The notes under the pieces: generated by a model | Databases searched by the model: none | What the model saw: the letters and a program-made list of their open reading frames with translations, nothing else | Told to the model about the DNA's origin: nothing | Part shown: positions 1-8,646 of the stretch, one piece after another | Layout of the letters: every line of letters begins with the position of its first letter | Numbering within the stretch: position 1 is the stretch's first letter | Program-made: the position numbers and the translations under genes | Source of the DNA: Streptomyces wedmorensis | Lineage (GTDB): Bacteria; Actinomycetota; Actinomycetes; Streptomycetales; Streptomycetaceae | Assembly: GCF_000716445.1 (NCBI RefSeq) | Contig: NZ_JNWK01000020.1 | Location: 1 to 64,000 of the forward strand | Reading direction: 5' to 3' | DNA: 64,000 nucleotides

Positions 1-163
1 CGTTCGGGACGACCCCGTCGCAGCCGTTGGCGATCAGCCAGGCCACGTGCTCGGCGTAGGCGTCGTGGTCGACGGAGCCGTCGCCGCGGAAGGGGAGGGC
101 GGTGGCGACCATGATCCCGTGCCAGGGGTGGGCGCGGGTCACGGAGGCTTGCTCGTGGGCCAT
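1..163 (-). CDS. Dihydrodipicolinate synthase (DapA)-family protein, N-terminal part
   Basis: Only the first 54 codons are inside the window; the gene runs off the left edge. The N-terminus contains HPWHGIMVATALPF followed by a stretch ending NGCDGVVPN, the usual first beta-strand and helix of the DapA/NanA class I aldolase barrel. Members condense pyruvate or split keto acids through a Schiff-base lysine, which lies outside the window. The ATG at 161-163 has an AGGGAG ribosome site just upstream. The exact substrate cannot be told from this fragment; many actinobacterial paralogues are catabolic rather than lysine-biosynthetic. The gene is divergent from the permease at 317. Confidence 0.75.
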   Translation of the reverse strand, partial: MAHEQASVTRAHPWHGIMVATALPFRGDGSVDHDAYAEHVAWLIANGCDGVVPN

Positions 164-316
164 GAATGGACTCCCTTGTATGGTGTGTGACATTTTATTG
201 ATGAACGCCGAGGCCACAAGGGTTCCGCGGACACTTCCGTCCGACGTGACGTCAGCCCCTGCCGCACGGGGCCCCCGGGCGGCCCGGCGCCGCGGCCGAC
301 CTGGATCATCGAACGC

Positions 317-1564
317 ATGCTCGTCGCGCTCGTGTCCGTTCTCGCCCTGGTCGTGGTGCTGGTCTGCGCCGTCGCCCGACCGTTCCGCCTGCCCGAGGCC
401 GCCTTCGCGGTGCCCGCCGCCGGGGCCGTCCTCGCCGTGGGCGCGGTCACGCCCGCGGCCGTACGCGAGGAGGCGGAGCGACTGGGACCGGTGATCGGCT
501 TCCTGGCGGCGGTGCTCGTCCTCGCCAGGCTCTGTGACGACGAAGGGCTCTTCCGCGCCTGCGGCTCATGGATGGCACGCCGGGCGCGCCGCCGACCCCA
601 GCGGCTGCTCGGGGCCGTCTTCGCGCTCGCCTCGCTGATCACCGCCGTGCTGAGCCTGGACGCGACCGTCGTCCTGCTGACCCCGGTGGTCTTCGCGACC
701 ACCGCCCGGATGGGAGCCCGTCCCGGACCTCATGTGTACGCGAGCGCGCACCTGTCCAACACGGCCTCGCTGCTGCTGCCGGTCTCGAACCTGACCAACC
801 TGCTGGCCTTCACGGCCGCCGGCGTCGGCTTCACCCGGTTCGCGCTGCTGATGCTGCTCCCCTGGCTCGCGGCCATCGCGGTCGAGTACGTGGCCTTCCG
901 GCGTTTCTTCGCCCGCGACCTCGCCGAGCCGGCCGCTCCCGCCGAGCCACCGGCCGCCGCCCCGTTCCCGCTCTTCGCGCTGTGCACCGTGGCCGCGACG
1001 CTCGCCGGATTCGGCGTCGCGTCGGCCACCGGCCTGGACCCGGCGTGGGCGGCGGCGGCGGGCGCCGCCGTCCTGGCCGTGCACGCCCTGGCCCATCGCC
1101 GTACGACTCCTCGGGCCCTCGTCCGCTCGGCGTCGCTGCCGTTCCTCGCGTTCGTCCTGGGGCTCGGCGTCGTCGTCCGGGCGGTCGTCGACAACGGCCT
1201 CGGGTCGGCTCTCGCCCACGTCCTGCCCGACGGCACCTCGCTGCCCGCCCTGCTCGGCACCGCCCTGCTCGCCGCGCTCCTCGCCAACCTGATCAACAAC
1301 CTGCCCGCCACCCTGGCCCTGGTCCCGCTGGCGGCCGCCTCGGGTCCGGGCTCGGTGCTCGCGGTGCTGCTCGGCGTGAACATCGGCCCCAACCTCACCT
1401 ATGCCGGGTCCCTCGCCACCCTCCTCTGGCGCCGCGTCGCCCACGACCACGGACACCCCGTGTCCCTCGGCGAGTTCACCCGCCTCGGCCTCCTGACGGT
1501 CCCCGCCGCCCTGCTCGCCTCGACCGTCGCCCTGTGGGCCTCACTGCTGCTCATGGGCGTGTGA
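317..1564 (+). CDS. ArsB/SLC13-type inner-membrane anion permease
   Basis: A 415-residue, almost wholly hydrophobic protein with about 10-11 membrane segments. It shows the two-half layout of the ArsB/NhaD (ion transporter) superfamily. The first half carries SLLLPVSNLTNLL near residues 151-163. The second half carries NLINNLPATLAL near 322-334 and NIGPNLTYAGSLATLLW near 355-371. These Asn-rich re-entrant loops are typical of the arsenite/antiporter-like permeases. No arsR, arsC or other arsenic gene is next to it, so arsenite as substrate is only one option. The ATG start sits about 150 bp from the divergent DapA-like gene and no strong ribosome site is visible. Confidence 0.8.
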   Translation: MLVALVSVLALVVVLVCAVARPFRLPEAAFAVPAAGAVLAVGAVTPAAVREEAERLGPVIGFLAAVLVLARLCDDEGLFRACGSWMARRARRRPQRLLGAVFALASLITAVLSLDATVVLLTPVVFATTARMGARPGPHVYASAHLSNTASLLLPVSNLTNLLAFTAAGVGFTRFALLMLLPWLAAIAVEYVAFRRFFARDLAEPAAPAEPPAAAPFPLFALCTVAATLAGFGVASATGLDPAWAAAAGAAVLAVHALAHRRTTPRALVRSASLPFLAFVLGLGVVVRAVVDNGLGSALAHVLPDGTSLPALLGTALLAALLANLINNLPATLALVPLAAASGPGSVLAVLLGVNIGPNLTYAGSLATLLWRRVAHDHGHPVSLGEFTRLGLLTVPAALLASTVALWASLLLMGV

Positions 1565-1667
1565 CCGGGGTCGGCCCGGCGACCCGTCCGGGCCCGCGGC
1601 ATGGCGCCGCAGGGCCGGGCGGCCCTGGTTTCCCGGTGCGGAACCGGCACGCACGGCCGGCGCGGAC

Positions 1668-2579
1668 TCACTCGTTGCGCGAAGCGGGTGGGGACGGGCG
1701 AGCCGCCGGGCCGTCGGGACCGGTCGCCGCCCGCCCGTTCGGAGGGTCGCCCGAGTCGGACGAAGAGGCGTCCCGACCGGTGCCGTCCTTCGGCCGGGCG
1801 CCGGCCGGCGGGGCCTGGCCGGGCCGCTGATCGCGGCCGCAGAAGGCGGGCACACGGTCCTCGCCTCCGGCCGCGTCCACCAGCCGCCGCCACGCGGCCG
1901 GCGGCGGGACCGCGTCGCCGCCCTTGCCCTTCCCGGTGCCCTGGCCCCGGCCCTGCTTGCCGCCCTTCTCGAACGCGTGGCACAGGGCCTCGCGGTGGGC
2001 GTCGGGCGGCGGCGCGTGGTGGCCCTCCGGGTAGATGGGGGTGCTGGTCTCCGGCGGTCCGGGCGACGTCGATCCGGCCTTGCCGGGAACGCGCGTCGGT
2101 GCGGGCAGGACACCGGCGGGACGTGGTTCGGGGCTCGGGGTGTGGGTTCCCGGCAAGTCGCCGAGGCCGCCGCCGGCGACGGCCACGCCACCCAGCGTGG
2201 CACTGGCGAACAGCGCGGCCACGGCCGTCTTGAGGGGCCGTCTCGGACGCCGCCGGTCGGTGGCGGGGGTCCAGTCGTCGCGCCGACGCGTCTCCCGTGA
2301 GGCGTGCAGACCCGCGTCACGGGCGGCCCGGAACGCGGCCAGGGCATCCGCCTCGGCCCCCGCCGCCCGAGCCGTCGGGCCCTCGCTCGGGGCGGGAGCA
2401 CCGCTCGGCACGCCGCTTCCGCTCGGCGCCGGGGCGTCGCTCGACGCCGGAGCACCGCCCGGCACGTCGCTCGCGTCGTCGGGGGCGGGGCGGGCGGGGT
2501 CACCGGTGGTGGCGGTGGGTGCGCCGAGCGCGGCCCGCAGTGACCGTTCCAGCGCGCCGTACCCGTGGTCGTCGGACAT
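1668..2579 (-). CDS. Putative membrane-anchored anti-sigma or sigma-partner protein
   Basis: A 303-residue protein that begins 3 bp after the stop of the ECF sigma gene at 2583, so the two are surely co-transcribed. Residues 1-110 are polar, with an Ala/Pro/Ser-rich linker and a charged helix around 75-105. A single membrane segment lies near 117-138, followed by a long extracytoplasmic Pro/Gly/Lys-rich tail. The one-membrane-pass layout plus this position suggests control of the sigma factor. No clear zinc-binding HxxxCxxC anti-sigma motif is visible, so the family is not recognised and the role is inferred from context. The last codons include a low-complexity Asp/Ser/Gly/Pro stretch. Confidence 0.6.
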   Translation of the reverse strand: MSDDHGYGALERSLRAALGAPTATTGDPARPAPDDASDVPGGAPASSDAPAPSGSGVPSGAPAPSEGPTARAAGAEADALAAFRAARDAGLHASRETRRRDDWTPATDRRRPRRPLKTAVAALFASATLGGVAVAGGGLGDLPGTHTPSPEPRPAGVLPAPTRVPGKAGSTSPGPPETSTPIYPEGHHAPPPDAHREALCHAFEKGGKQGRGQGTGKGKGGDAVPPPAAWRRLVDAAGGEDRVPAFCGRDQRPGQAPPAGARPKDGTGRDASSSDSGDPPNGRAATGPDGPAARPSPPASRNE

Positions 2580-2582
2580 CCG

Positions 2583-3203
2583 TCACCTCCCTCTCCCCTT
2601 GAGTTGCTTCGCCAGACGCTTCAATCCCCTGTGTGCGGCGGACCGTACCGCACCGGGACGTTTTCCGAGGACCCGGGCGGCGGTCGGTCCGTCGAGGCCG
2701 ACGACGACCCGCAGGAGTACGGCCTCGGCCTGGTCCCGGGGCAGCCCGGCGACGAGGGCCAGCGCGTGCCGCGTCGACAGGGCGTCGAGGGCCTCGCCGG
2801 CCGCGTCGCCCTGGGCGGGGAGGTCCAGCACGTCCTGTTCGATCCCGGTGGGGCGGGGCCGCGACCGTACGCGCCGGAGGTGGTCGAGGGCCCGGTGGCG
2901 GGCGATGGTCGCGGTCCAGCCGCGGAAGCCCGCGCCGTCGCCGCGGAACCTGCCGAGGTCCCGGGCTATCTCCAGCCACGCCTCGGAGGCCACGTCCTCG
3001 GCGTCCTCGCCGACGATTCCCCGCAGGTACCCGAGGAGCCCGGGGTGGACGATCCGGTAGGCCCGCGCGAAGGCGTCCTCGTCGCCGTGCCGGGCCCGTT
3101 CGACCGCCGCGCCGAGTTCCGCGTCGCGATCCCGGCCGTGTGCCGCGGTGGGCGCGTCTCCCGTTCCCTCGCCCACCCGACCCTCTTCACGAACCGTACA
3201 CAC
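2583..3203 (-). CDS. ECF-type RNA polymerase sigma factor
   Basis: A 206-residue protein of the right size for an ECF sigma factor. Region 2 lies around residues 35-105: helix AFARAYRIVHPGLLGYLRGIV, then EDVASEAWLEIARDL and FRGWTATIARHRALDHLRR. Region 4 lies around 145-200: LPRDQAEAVLLRVVVGLDGPTAARVLGKRPGAVRSAAHRGLKRL, a helix-turn-helix that contacts the -35 element. It is followed at 3 bp by the membrane protein at 1668-2579, the usual pairing of a sigma factor with its regulator. The ATG chosen gives about 30 residues before region 2; a later start is possible. Confidence 0.9.
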   Translation of the reverse strand: MCTVREEGRVGEGTGDAPTAAHGRDRDAELGAAVERARHGDEDAFARAYRIVHPGLLGYLRGIVGEDAEDVASEAWLEIARDLGRFRGDGAGFRGWTATIARHRALDHLRRVRSRPRPTGIEQDVLDLPAQGDAAGEALDALSTRHALALVAGLPRDQAEAVLLRVVVGLDGPTAARVLGKRPGAVRSAAHRGLKRLAKQLKGRGR

Positions 3204-3288
3204 GCGGACTCCGGGCCTCGCCGTGGAGCCGTAGGGCGTACATCCTGTCAGACGATCAACAGGTCCGTGCGAACACCCTGTCGAATCG

Positions 3289-3765
3289 TCAGCGCCCCTG
3301 TCCCGGAACTCCGCCGGGTCTGCGGACCGGACCCCGGCGCGTCCGCGACGACCGCCACCCGTGCAGGGTGAGGAAGTACGTCTGGAGCGACTCGCCGGGC
3401 CCTATCTCGAAGCGGTTCACGGTGCGGCCGAGGGGGTTCCACACCCGTCCGTCCGGCGTCCTCACCCCCACCGGGTGCGCGAAGACGGACCGCAGCATGT
3501 GGCCCGGCGGCAGGTCCACCCACACCGCCCCGACCTCCCGCACCAGGACCTCACCCACGTACGCCCCGAGTCCCCTCAGCGGCCCGGCGACCTGCTCCCG
3601 GCCCGCCCCGCCCCTGCGCAGGCCGTCGATCAGCCGGTCCACCAGCCGCAGGCTCCCCGCCGAGTAGTCGAGCGGCAGCCTCCCGCGCGCGGCCACCCCG
3701 TCGACGAACTCGGACGCGTGCCGGCCCATGTCTGCCGCGCACAACGCCACGCATTCGCGGTCCAT
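3289..3765 (-). CDS. Conserved hypothetical protein
   Basis: A reading frame of 158 residues from the ATG at 3763-3765, which has a GGGAAGGG ribosome site. The frame is open further upstream, but those codons look like non-coding Arg/Pro-rich sequence. The protein is soluble. It has an Asp/Arg-rich helical N-terminus, a middle GLGAYVGEVLVREVGAVWVD, then a C-terminal part with GVRTPDGRVWNPLGRTVNRFE and SLQTYFLTLHG. The centre resembles DUF3806-like small proteins, but I cannot assign a function. A CRP-like palindrome lies about 85 bp upstream of the start. Confidence 0.6.
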   Translation of the reverse strand: MDRECVALCAADMGRHASEFVDGVAARGRLPLDYSAGSLRLVDRLIDGLRRGGAGREQVAGPLRGLGAYVGEVLVREVGAVWVDLPPGHMLRSVFAHPVGVRTPDGRVWNPLGRTVNRFEIGPGESLQTYFLTLHGWRSSRTRRGPVRRPGGVPGQGR

Positions 3766-3850
3766 CGCTGACCACCCTTCCCCATCGAAGCGGCGGGATT
3801 CGCCGGATGATCCAGCGGATCCGCCCCCGCGAACATCACGGGCGGGCGAC

Positions 3851-3865
3851 GTGACGCTGGTCACA
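3851..3865. promoter_or_regulatory. CRP/FNR-like palindrome
   Basis: GTGACGCTGGTCACA reads TGTGA-N6-TCAC on the minus strand, matching the CRP-family half-site spacing. It lies about 85 bp upstream of the ATG at 3765 and could regulate that gene. Such short matches also occur by chance, so this is a candidate only. Confidence 0.35.
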
Positions 3866-4189
3866 ATGGCCGGTCGAGCACCCCTCGCCCCCCCTGTCGG
3901 CGACGTCGGTTTCCGGTCGGTCCCGCGCGGCCGACGAGGGGGCCGCACGCCGGGGCGGTGATCCGCGCACCGCGGCGGGAGGGTGCCCCCGGGGCCCGGA
4001 ACGACGGGCTTCGGGCGCCGTCACCTGCCGCGCGAGGGTGCGGAACGCGGGCTTCAGCGATCATCAACACGCCCTGGTTCCATACCAGTTACTCGACCCT
4101 TCAACCAGGCCGCGACCGGCCTGCGGGTCAAGTCCCAAACCTTACGCACAAATTACACACACCCCCTCTCCATACCCCTTTCGATGCTC

Positions 4190-4195
4190 TAGATT
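4190..4195 (+). promoter_or_regulatory. Possible -10 element for the EPS operon
   Basis: TAGATT lies in the AT-richer patch of the leader, about 260-340 bp upstream of the two candidate starts of the first EPS gene. No good -35 hexamer is seen at the right distance, so this is weak. Confidence 0.2.
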
Positions 4196-4450
4196 GACCA
4201 TGCTTCAGCTGATCGGACACGAGGCGACCAAAATGATCTTTACGTCCGGCACTACGGAGAACCAGCAGTCTCGTCCCCTGCGCCAGACGTAGGGGCGATG
4301 GATTCCTGAGCCCGCGAGGGGGCCTCGGGCGTGGGGAGCGCCCGGGGGATTCGGCGGGCCGTCACGCATCTCGAGAGTCCGGCCGGGCGGGCGACTCTGC
4401 CGTCGCCAGGGTGGATTGTTCCAGTAAGTCTGCAATAGCCGGTATTCCGT

Positions 4451-6007
4451 ATGCGGGAGGCGGGGGCCTTCCGGGGCGGGAGCCGTGGTGGGCGAACACG
4501 TCGGACCACTGGGGACCTGGGGGGTTCTGTGCGGCAAGGGGGAGTAGTCAGCCCGCTTCCGTCGGCGCGCGGGCGTCTGGCGGACGGGGAGATCAGCCGG
4601 ACCACGAGCGACTGGGAGCAGCGGTACCGCCGTACCGTCATCGTCAGCGACACCGTGGCCACCGCGTTCGTGGTGGCGGCGATCGGCGAGTTCTTCGGGG
4701 CGCGGGACGCGGCCAACTGGCACGAGAAGTGGGGCATACTCGCGTTCGGCACCGAGCTGCTGGTGCTGGCGATGCTGGCGGTGAGCCGGGCGTGGGCGCC
4801 CGCCGTGCTCGGCCAGGGCGCCGAGGAGTTCCGCAGGCTGGGGCGCTCCCTCTTCATGGCGACCGTCGCGCTCGCCCTCGGCGGGATAGCCCTGACCTCA
4901 CGCAACATCAAACTCTGGATCTTCGTCGCGATCCCCGCGATAGCGGTCGTCACCATGACGACGCGCTACCTGCTGCGCCTCTGGCTGCACAAGCAGCGGA
5001 AGGAGGGACGCTGTCTGCGCCCGGTGCTCGCCGCCGGGAGCCCGGCCACCGTGCGCGACCTGATCACCCGGACGCGGAAGTTCCCGCACCTCGGGTGGCG
5101 GGTGGACGCGGTGTGCACGGAGGACGGACTCGGACCCGAAGGCGACCAGCTGGACGGCGTGCCGGTCGTCGGCCGGCTGACGGACGTCGCCAACCACATC
5201 CGCCGCGACGGCTACCGCGTCGTCGCGGTCACGCCGGACCCGCACTGGTCACCGCACCGGCTGCAGCGGCTGGCCTGGAACCTGGAGGGCAGCGACGCCG
5301 AGATGGTCGTGGCCCCCGTGCTGATGGAGGTGGCCGGCCCGCGGCTGCACGTCGACGCGGTGCTCGGGATCCCGCTGCTGCGGGTCAGCATGCCCTCCTT
5401 CACCGGGGGCCGCCGGTCGGTCAAGGGGGTCGTCGACCGGCTGGGCGCGGCGGTCCTGCTGCTGCTGTTCGCGCCGCTGATGGTGGTCGTCGCGCTGCTG
5501 GTGATGACGGAGAGCCGGGGCGGGGCGGTCTACCGCCAACGCCGGGTCGGCAAGGACGGCCGCGAGTTCACCATCCTCAAGTTCCGCACCATGGTCGCCG
5601 GGGCCGACCGGGCGCGCGCCGAGCTGGCCGACCGCAACGAGGGCGCGGGCCTGCTGTTCAAGCTCCGCCGGGACCCTCGGGTGACCCGGGTGGGGGCGGT
5701 GCTGCGCCGGTACTCGATCGACGAGCTCCCGCAGCTCTTCAACGTCCTCACCGGATCGATGTCGCTCGTCGGCCCGCGGCCTCCGTTACCCGAGGAGTGC
5801 GCCGCCTACGGCCCGGACATCCGGCGGCGACTGCTCGTCAAGCCCGGGCTCACCGGCCTGTGGCAGATCAGCGGACGCAGCGACCTGCCGTGGGAGGAGG
5901 CCGTCCGGCTCGACCTGCGGTACGTGGAGGACTGGTCGCTCGCACTGGACGCGGTGATCTTGTGGAAGACGCTACGCGCGGTGCTGTACGGGCAGGGGGC
6001 CTACTGA
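4451..6007 (+). CDS. Polyprenyl-phosphate sugar-1-phosphate transferase (WcaJ/CpsE-like EPS initiator)
   Basis: A 518-residue membrane protein that starts a glycan by moving a sugar-1-phosphate from a nucleotide sugar onto undecaprenyl phosphate. Residues 55-185 hold four or five membrane helices and about 190-310 a CoA-binding-like Rossmann domain. From about 323 to the end is the bacterial sugar transferase domain, with VYRQRRVGKDGREFTILKFRTM, the short helix RYSIDELPQLFNVL, GPRPPLPEE and KPGLTGLWQISGRS. The ATG at 4451 has no clear ribosome site. A GTG at 4529 follows a GGGGGG run and would remove a Gly/Arg-rich leader that looks non-coding, so the real start may be there. It is the first gene of the EPS operon. 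Confidence 0.92.
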   Translation: MREAGAFRGGSRGGRTRRTTGDLGGSVRQGGVVSPLPSARGRLADGEISRTTSDWEQRYRRTVIVSDTVATAFVVAAIGEFFGARDAANWHEKWGILAFGTELLVLAMLAVSRAWAPAVLGQGAEEFRRLGRSLFMATVALALGGIALTSRNIKLWIFVAIPAIAVVTMTTRYLLRLWLHKQRKEGRCLRPVLAAGSPATVRDLITRTRKFPHLGWRVDAVCTEDGLGPEGDQLDGVPVVGRLTDVANHIRRDGYRVVAVTPDPHWSPHRLQRLAWNLEGSDAEMVVAPVLMEVAGPRLHVDAVLGIPLLRVSMPSFTGGRRSVKGVVDRLGAAVLLLLFAPLMVVVALLVMTESRGGAVYRQRRVGKDGREFTILKFRTMVAGADRARAELADRNEGAGLLFKLRRDPRVTRVGAVLRRYSIDELPQLFNVLTGSMSLVGPRPPLPEECAAYGPDIRRRLLVKPGLTGLWQISGRSDLPWEEAVRLDLRYVEDWSLALDAVILWKTLRAVLYGQGAY

Positions 6008-6080
6008 TGCGCGGCAGCGATCGTACGGCCGGCTCGTGGACCGCAGGCCCTGAGGGCCTGCCTGGGGGGAGGAACGGGGC

Positions 6081-7397
6081 ATGAAGGTCAGCGTTTTCGG
6101 GCTCGGTTACGTGGGCTGCGTGTCGGCCGCGTGCCTGGCCAGCATGGGCCACCAGGTGGTCGGGGTGGACGTCAACCGGGTGAAGGTCGACCTGGTCAAC
6201 GACGGCAAGGCCCCGGTGGTCGAGGAGGGGATCGGCGAGCTCGTCGCCGAAGTCGTGCGGAGCGGAGCCTTACGCGCCACCGACGACGTCCGTGAGGCGA
6301 TCATGGACAGTGAGGTGTCGCTGATCTGCGTGGGCACGCCGTCGGAGCCCAACGGCAGCCTGTGCACCACGTACTTGGAGCGGGTCACCGAGGAGATCGG
6401 CGCCGCGCTGGCCGAGCGGGGCGGGCGGCACACCGTGGTGTTCCGCAGCACCATGCTCCCGGGCACCTGCCTGAACCTGCTGGTCCCGATCCTGGAGAAG
6501 TTCGTCGGCGGCACGGCCGGGGTGGACGTCGGGGTCGCGGTCAACCCGGAGTTCCTGCGCGAGGGCACGAGCGTGCGGGACTTCTTCGACCCGCCCAAGA
6601 CCGTCATCGGCGAGCTGGACGCGGGCAGCGGCGACGTGGTGGCGGCGCTGTACGAAGGCCTGCCCGGCGAGGTGTTCCGGGTGCCGGTCCCGACGGCCGA
6701 GGCGATCAAGTACGCGGACAACGCGTTCCACGGCCTCAAGATCGGCTTCGCGAACGAGCTGGGAGCCGTCTGCCAGGCACTCGGGGTGGACTCGCACCAG
6801 GTGATGGACGTGTTCCTCGCCGACCGCAAGCTGAACATCAGCCCCGCCTACCTGCGGCCCGGCTTCGCCTTCGGCGGCTCCTGCCTGCCCAAGGACCTGC
6901 GCAGCCTGGTGCACGCGGCGCAGCGGGCCGACGTCTCGGTGCCCATCCTCGCGCACGTGCTGGCGTCCAACGCCGACCATCTGCAGCGCGCGGTGGAGCT
7001 GGTCGAGCGCACCGGCAAGCGCCGGGTGGGCCTGTTCGGGCTGTCCTTCAAGCCCGGCACCGACGACCTCCGCGAGAGCCCGCTCGTCGAGCTGGCGGAG
7101 AGGCTGTTCGGCAAGGGGTACGACCTGCGGATCCACGACGCCAACGTGAGCCTGTCCCGGCTGATCGGCGCGAACCGCGAGTACATCGAGACCCGGCTGC
7201 CGCACCTCGCGCAGCTCCTCGCGGACTCCGTCGACGACGTGCTCAAGCACGCCGAGGTGTGCCTGGTCGGGACCAGGGATCCGGCCGTGCTGTCGGCACT
7301 GCCCCACGGGGACGGCCCGGTGATCATCGACCTCATCCATCTCCCCGACGCGGACGCGCGCCGGGCCGAACCTGGGTACGTGGGCCTTGCTTGGTGA
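6081..7397 (+). CDS. UDP-glucose/GDP-mannose dehydrogenase family protein
   Basis: A 438-residue NAD-dependent nucleotide-sugar dehydrogenase that oxidises the sugar C6 to a uronic acid. The N-terminal dinucleotide-binding motif is GLGYVG at residues 7-12. The central substrate domain has NPEFLREGTSVRDFFDPPKTVIG and KYADNAFHGLKIGFANELG. The catalytic cysteine is Cys268 in FGGSCLPKDLRSL. The C-terminal UDP-binding domain begins near RRVGLFGLSFKPGTDDLRESP. GGAGGAACGGGGC before the ATG is a good ribosome site. In this locus it should supply a uronic acid precursor, possibly then amidated by the AsnB-like protein at 11570. Confidence 0.93.
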   Translation: MKVSVFGLGYVGCVSAACLASMGHQVVGVDVNRVKVDLVNDGKAPVVEEGIGELVAEVVRSGALRATDDVREAIMDSEVSLICVGTPSEPNGSLCTTYLERVTEEIGAALAERGGRHTVVFRSTMLPGTCLNLLVPILEKFVGGTAGVDVGVAVNPEFLREGTSVRDFFDPPKTVIGELDAGSGDVVAALYEGLPGEVFRVPVPTAEAIKYADNAFHGLKIGFANELGAVCQALGVDSHQVMDVFLADRKLNISPAYLRPGFAFGGSCLPKDLRSLVHAAQRADVSVPILAHVLASNADHLQRAVELVERTGKRRVGLFGLSFKPGTDDLRESPLVELAERLFGKGYDLRIHDANVSLSRLIGANREYIETRLPHLAQLLADSVDDVLKHAEVCLVGTRDPAVLSALPHGDGPVIIDLIHLPDADARRAEPGYVGLAW

Positions 7398-8646
7398 AGA
7401 GACCAGTGCCGACCGGCCCGGCCGGCGCGCGCTGATCCTGGTGGAGAACCTGTCGGTGCCGTTCGACCGGCGGGTGTGGCAGGAGTGCACGACGCTGCGC
7501 GACGCGGGCTGGGAGGTCCACGTCATCTGCCCCAAGGGCAGCAAGCGGGACACGGAGTCGGAGGTGGAGATCGACGGGGTGCGGATCCACCGCTACCCGT
7601 TGCGCGCGGCCACCGGAGGTCCGGCCGGCTATCTGCGGGAGTACGGCTCGGCGTTGTGGCACACCGTCCGGCTGGCCCGGAAGGTCGGCCCGGTCGACGT
7701 GGTGCACGCCTGCAACCCGCCGGACCTGCTGTTCCTGCCGGCGCTGTGGATGAAGCGGCAGGGGGCGCGGTTCGTCTTCGACCAGCACGACCTGGTGCCC
7801 GAGCTGTACCTCTCCCGGTTCGACCGCGGCAAGGACCTGCTCTACCGCGCCGTGTGCGCGCTGGAGCGGCGGACCTACCGGGCCGCGGACATCGTGCTCG
7901 CCACGAACGAGAGCTACCGGGACGTCGCGGTGCGCCGTGGCGGCCGGCGGCCCGAGGACGTGTTCGTGGTGCGCAGCGCGCCCGACATCGAGCGGTTCCA
8001 CCCGGTGCCGCCCGAACCGGAGTTGAAGCGCGGCAAGCCCCATCTGCTGTGCTACCTCGGCGTCATGGGACCGCAGGACGGCGTCGACTACGCGTTGCGG
8101 GCGCTCGCGAAGCTGCGCGACGAGGTCGGGCGGAGCGACTGGCACGCGGTGTTCGTTGGCGGCGGCGACACCTTCGACGCGATGGTGGACCTGTCCCGGC
8201 GGCTCGGCCTGTCGGAGCAGGTGCAGTTCACCGGGCGCGTTCCGGACGCCGACCTGGTCCGCTACCTGTCCACCGCGGACGTGTGCCTCTCCCCCGACCC
8301 GCACAACCCGCTCAACGACGTGTCGACGATGAACAAGGTCCTGGAGTACATGGTCATGGGCCGGCCCATCGTGTCGTTCGACCTCCGGGAGGCGCGGGTC
8401 TCCGCCGGCGACGCCGCCGTGTACGCGCCCCCGAACGACGAGGCCGAGTTCGCCAAGCTCATCGCGCTGCTCCTCGACGATCCGGAGCAGCGGGCCCGGA
8501 TGGGCGAGACCGGCCGGGAGCGGATCAGCGGGCCGCTCTCCTGGCGGAACTCCCAGCGGTCGCTGCTCGCCGCCTACGCCGCAGCCTGCCGCGACCGCGC
8601 CGCCGCGGCCGGCCCGAACGAGGCAGGGACGGGGCCTCGTCGTTGA
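7387..8646 (+). CDS. Glycosyltransferase family 4
   Basis: A 419-residue GT-B-fold retaining glycosyltransferase. The N-terminal acceptor domain begins ALILVENLSVPFDRRVWQE. The donor-binding half holds FTGRVPDADLVRYLSTADVCLSPDP and then NKVLEYMVMGRPIVSFD, with the Glu that binds the nucleotide sugar. The start used is a TTG at 7387, overlapping the end of the dehydrogenase gene by 11 bp; no ATG or GTG fits better. The stop overlaps the TTG of the next gene. It should add one sugar of the lipid-linked repeat unit on the cytoplasmic face. Confidence 0.9.
   Translation: MLGEETSADRPGRRALILVENLSVPFDRRVWQECTTLRDAGWEVHVICPKGSKRDTESEVEIDGVRIHRYPLRAATGGPAGYLREYGSALWHTVRLARKVGPVDVVHACNPPDLLFLPALWMKRQGARFVFDQHDLVPELYLSRFDRGKDLLYRAVCALERRTYRAADIVLATNESYRDVAVRRGGRRPEDVFVVRSAPDIERFHPVPPEPELKRGKPHLLCYLGVMGPQDGVDYALRALAKLRDEVGRSDWHAVFVGGGDTFDAMVDLSRRLGLSEQVQFTGRVPDADLVRYLSTADVCLSPDPHNPLNDVSTMNKVLEYMVMGRPIVSFDLREARVSAGDAAVYAPPNDEAEFAKLIALLLDDPEQRARMGETGRERISGPLSWRNSQRSLLAAYAAACRDRAAAAGPNEAGTGPRR

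Larger units (their letters stand above)
3766..4450. other. Long intergenic region upstream of the EPS locus
   Basis: About 685 bp with no convincing gene. It holds the promoter side of the leftward hypothetical gene, including a CRP-like palindrome at 3851-3865. It also holds the only sizeable leader before the 21-gene glycan operon. The stretch 4130-4260 is distinctly less GC-rich than its surroundings and is the likely promoter zone, with a possible -10 hexamer TAGATT at 4190-4195. No attenuator or riboswitch fold could be recognised by eye. Confidence 0.5.
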
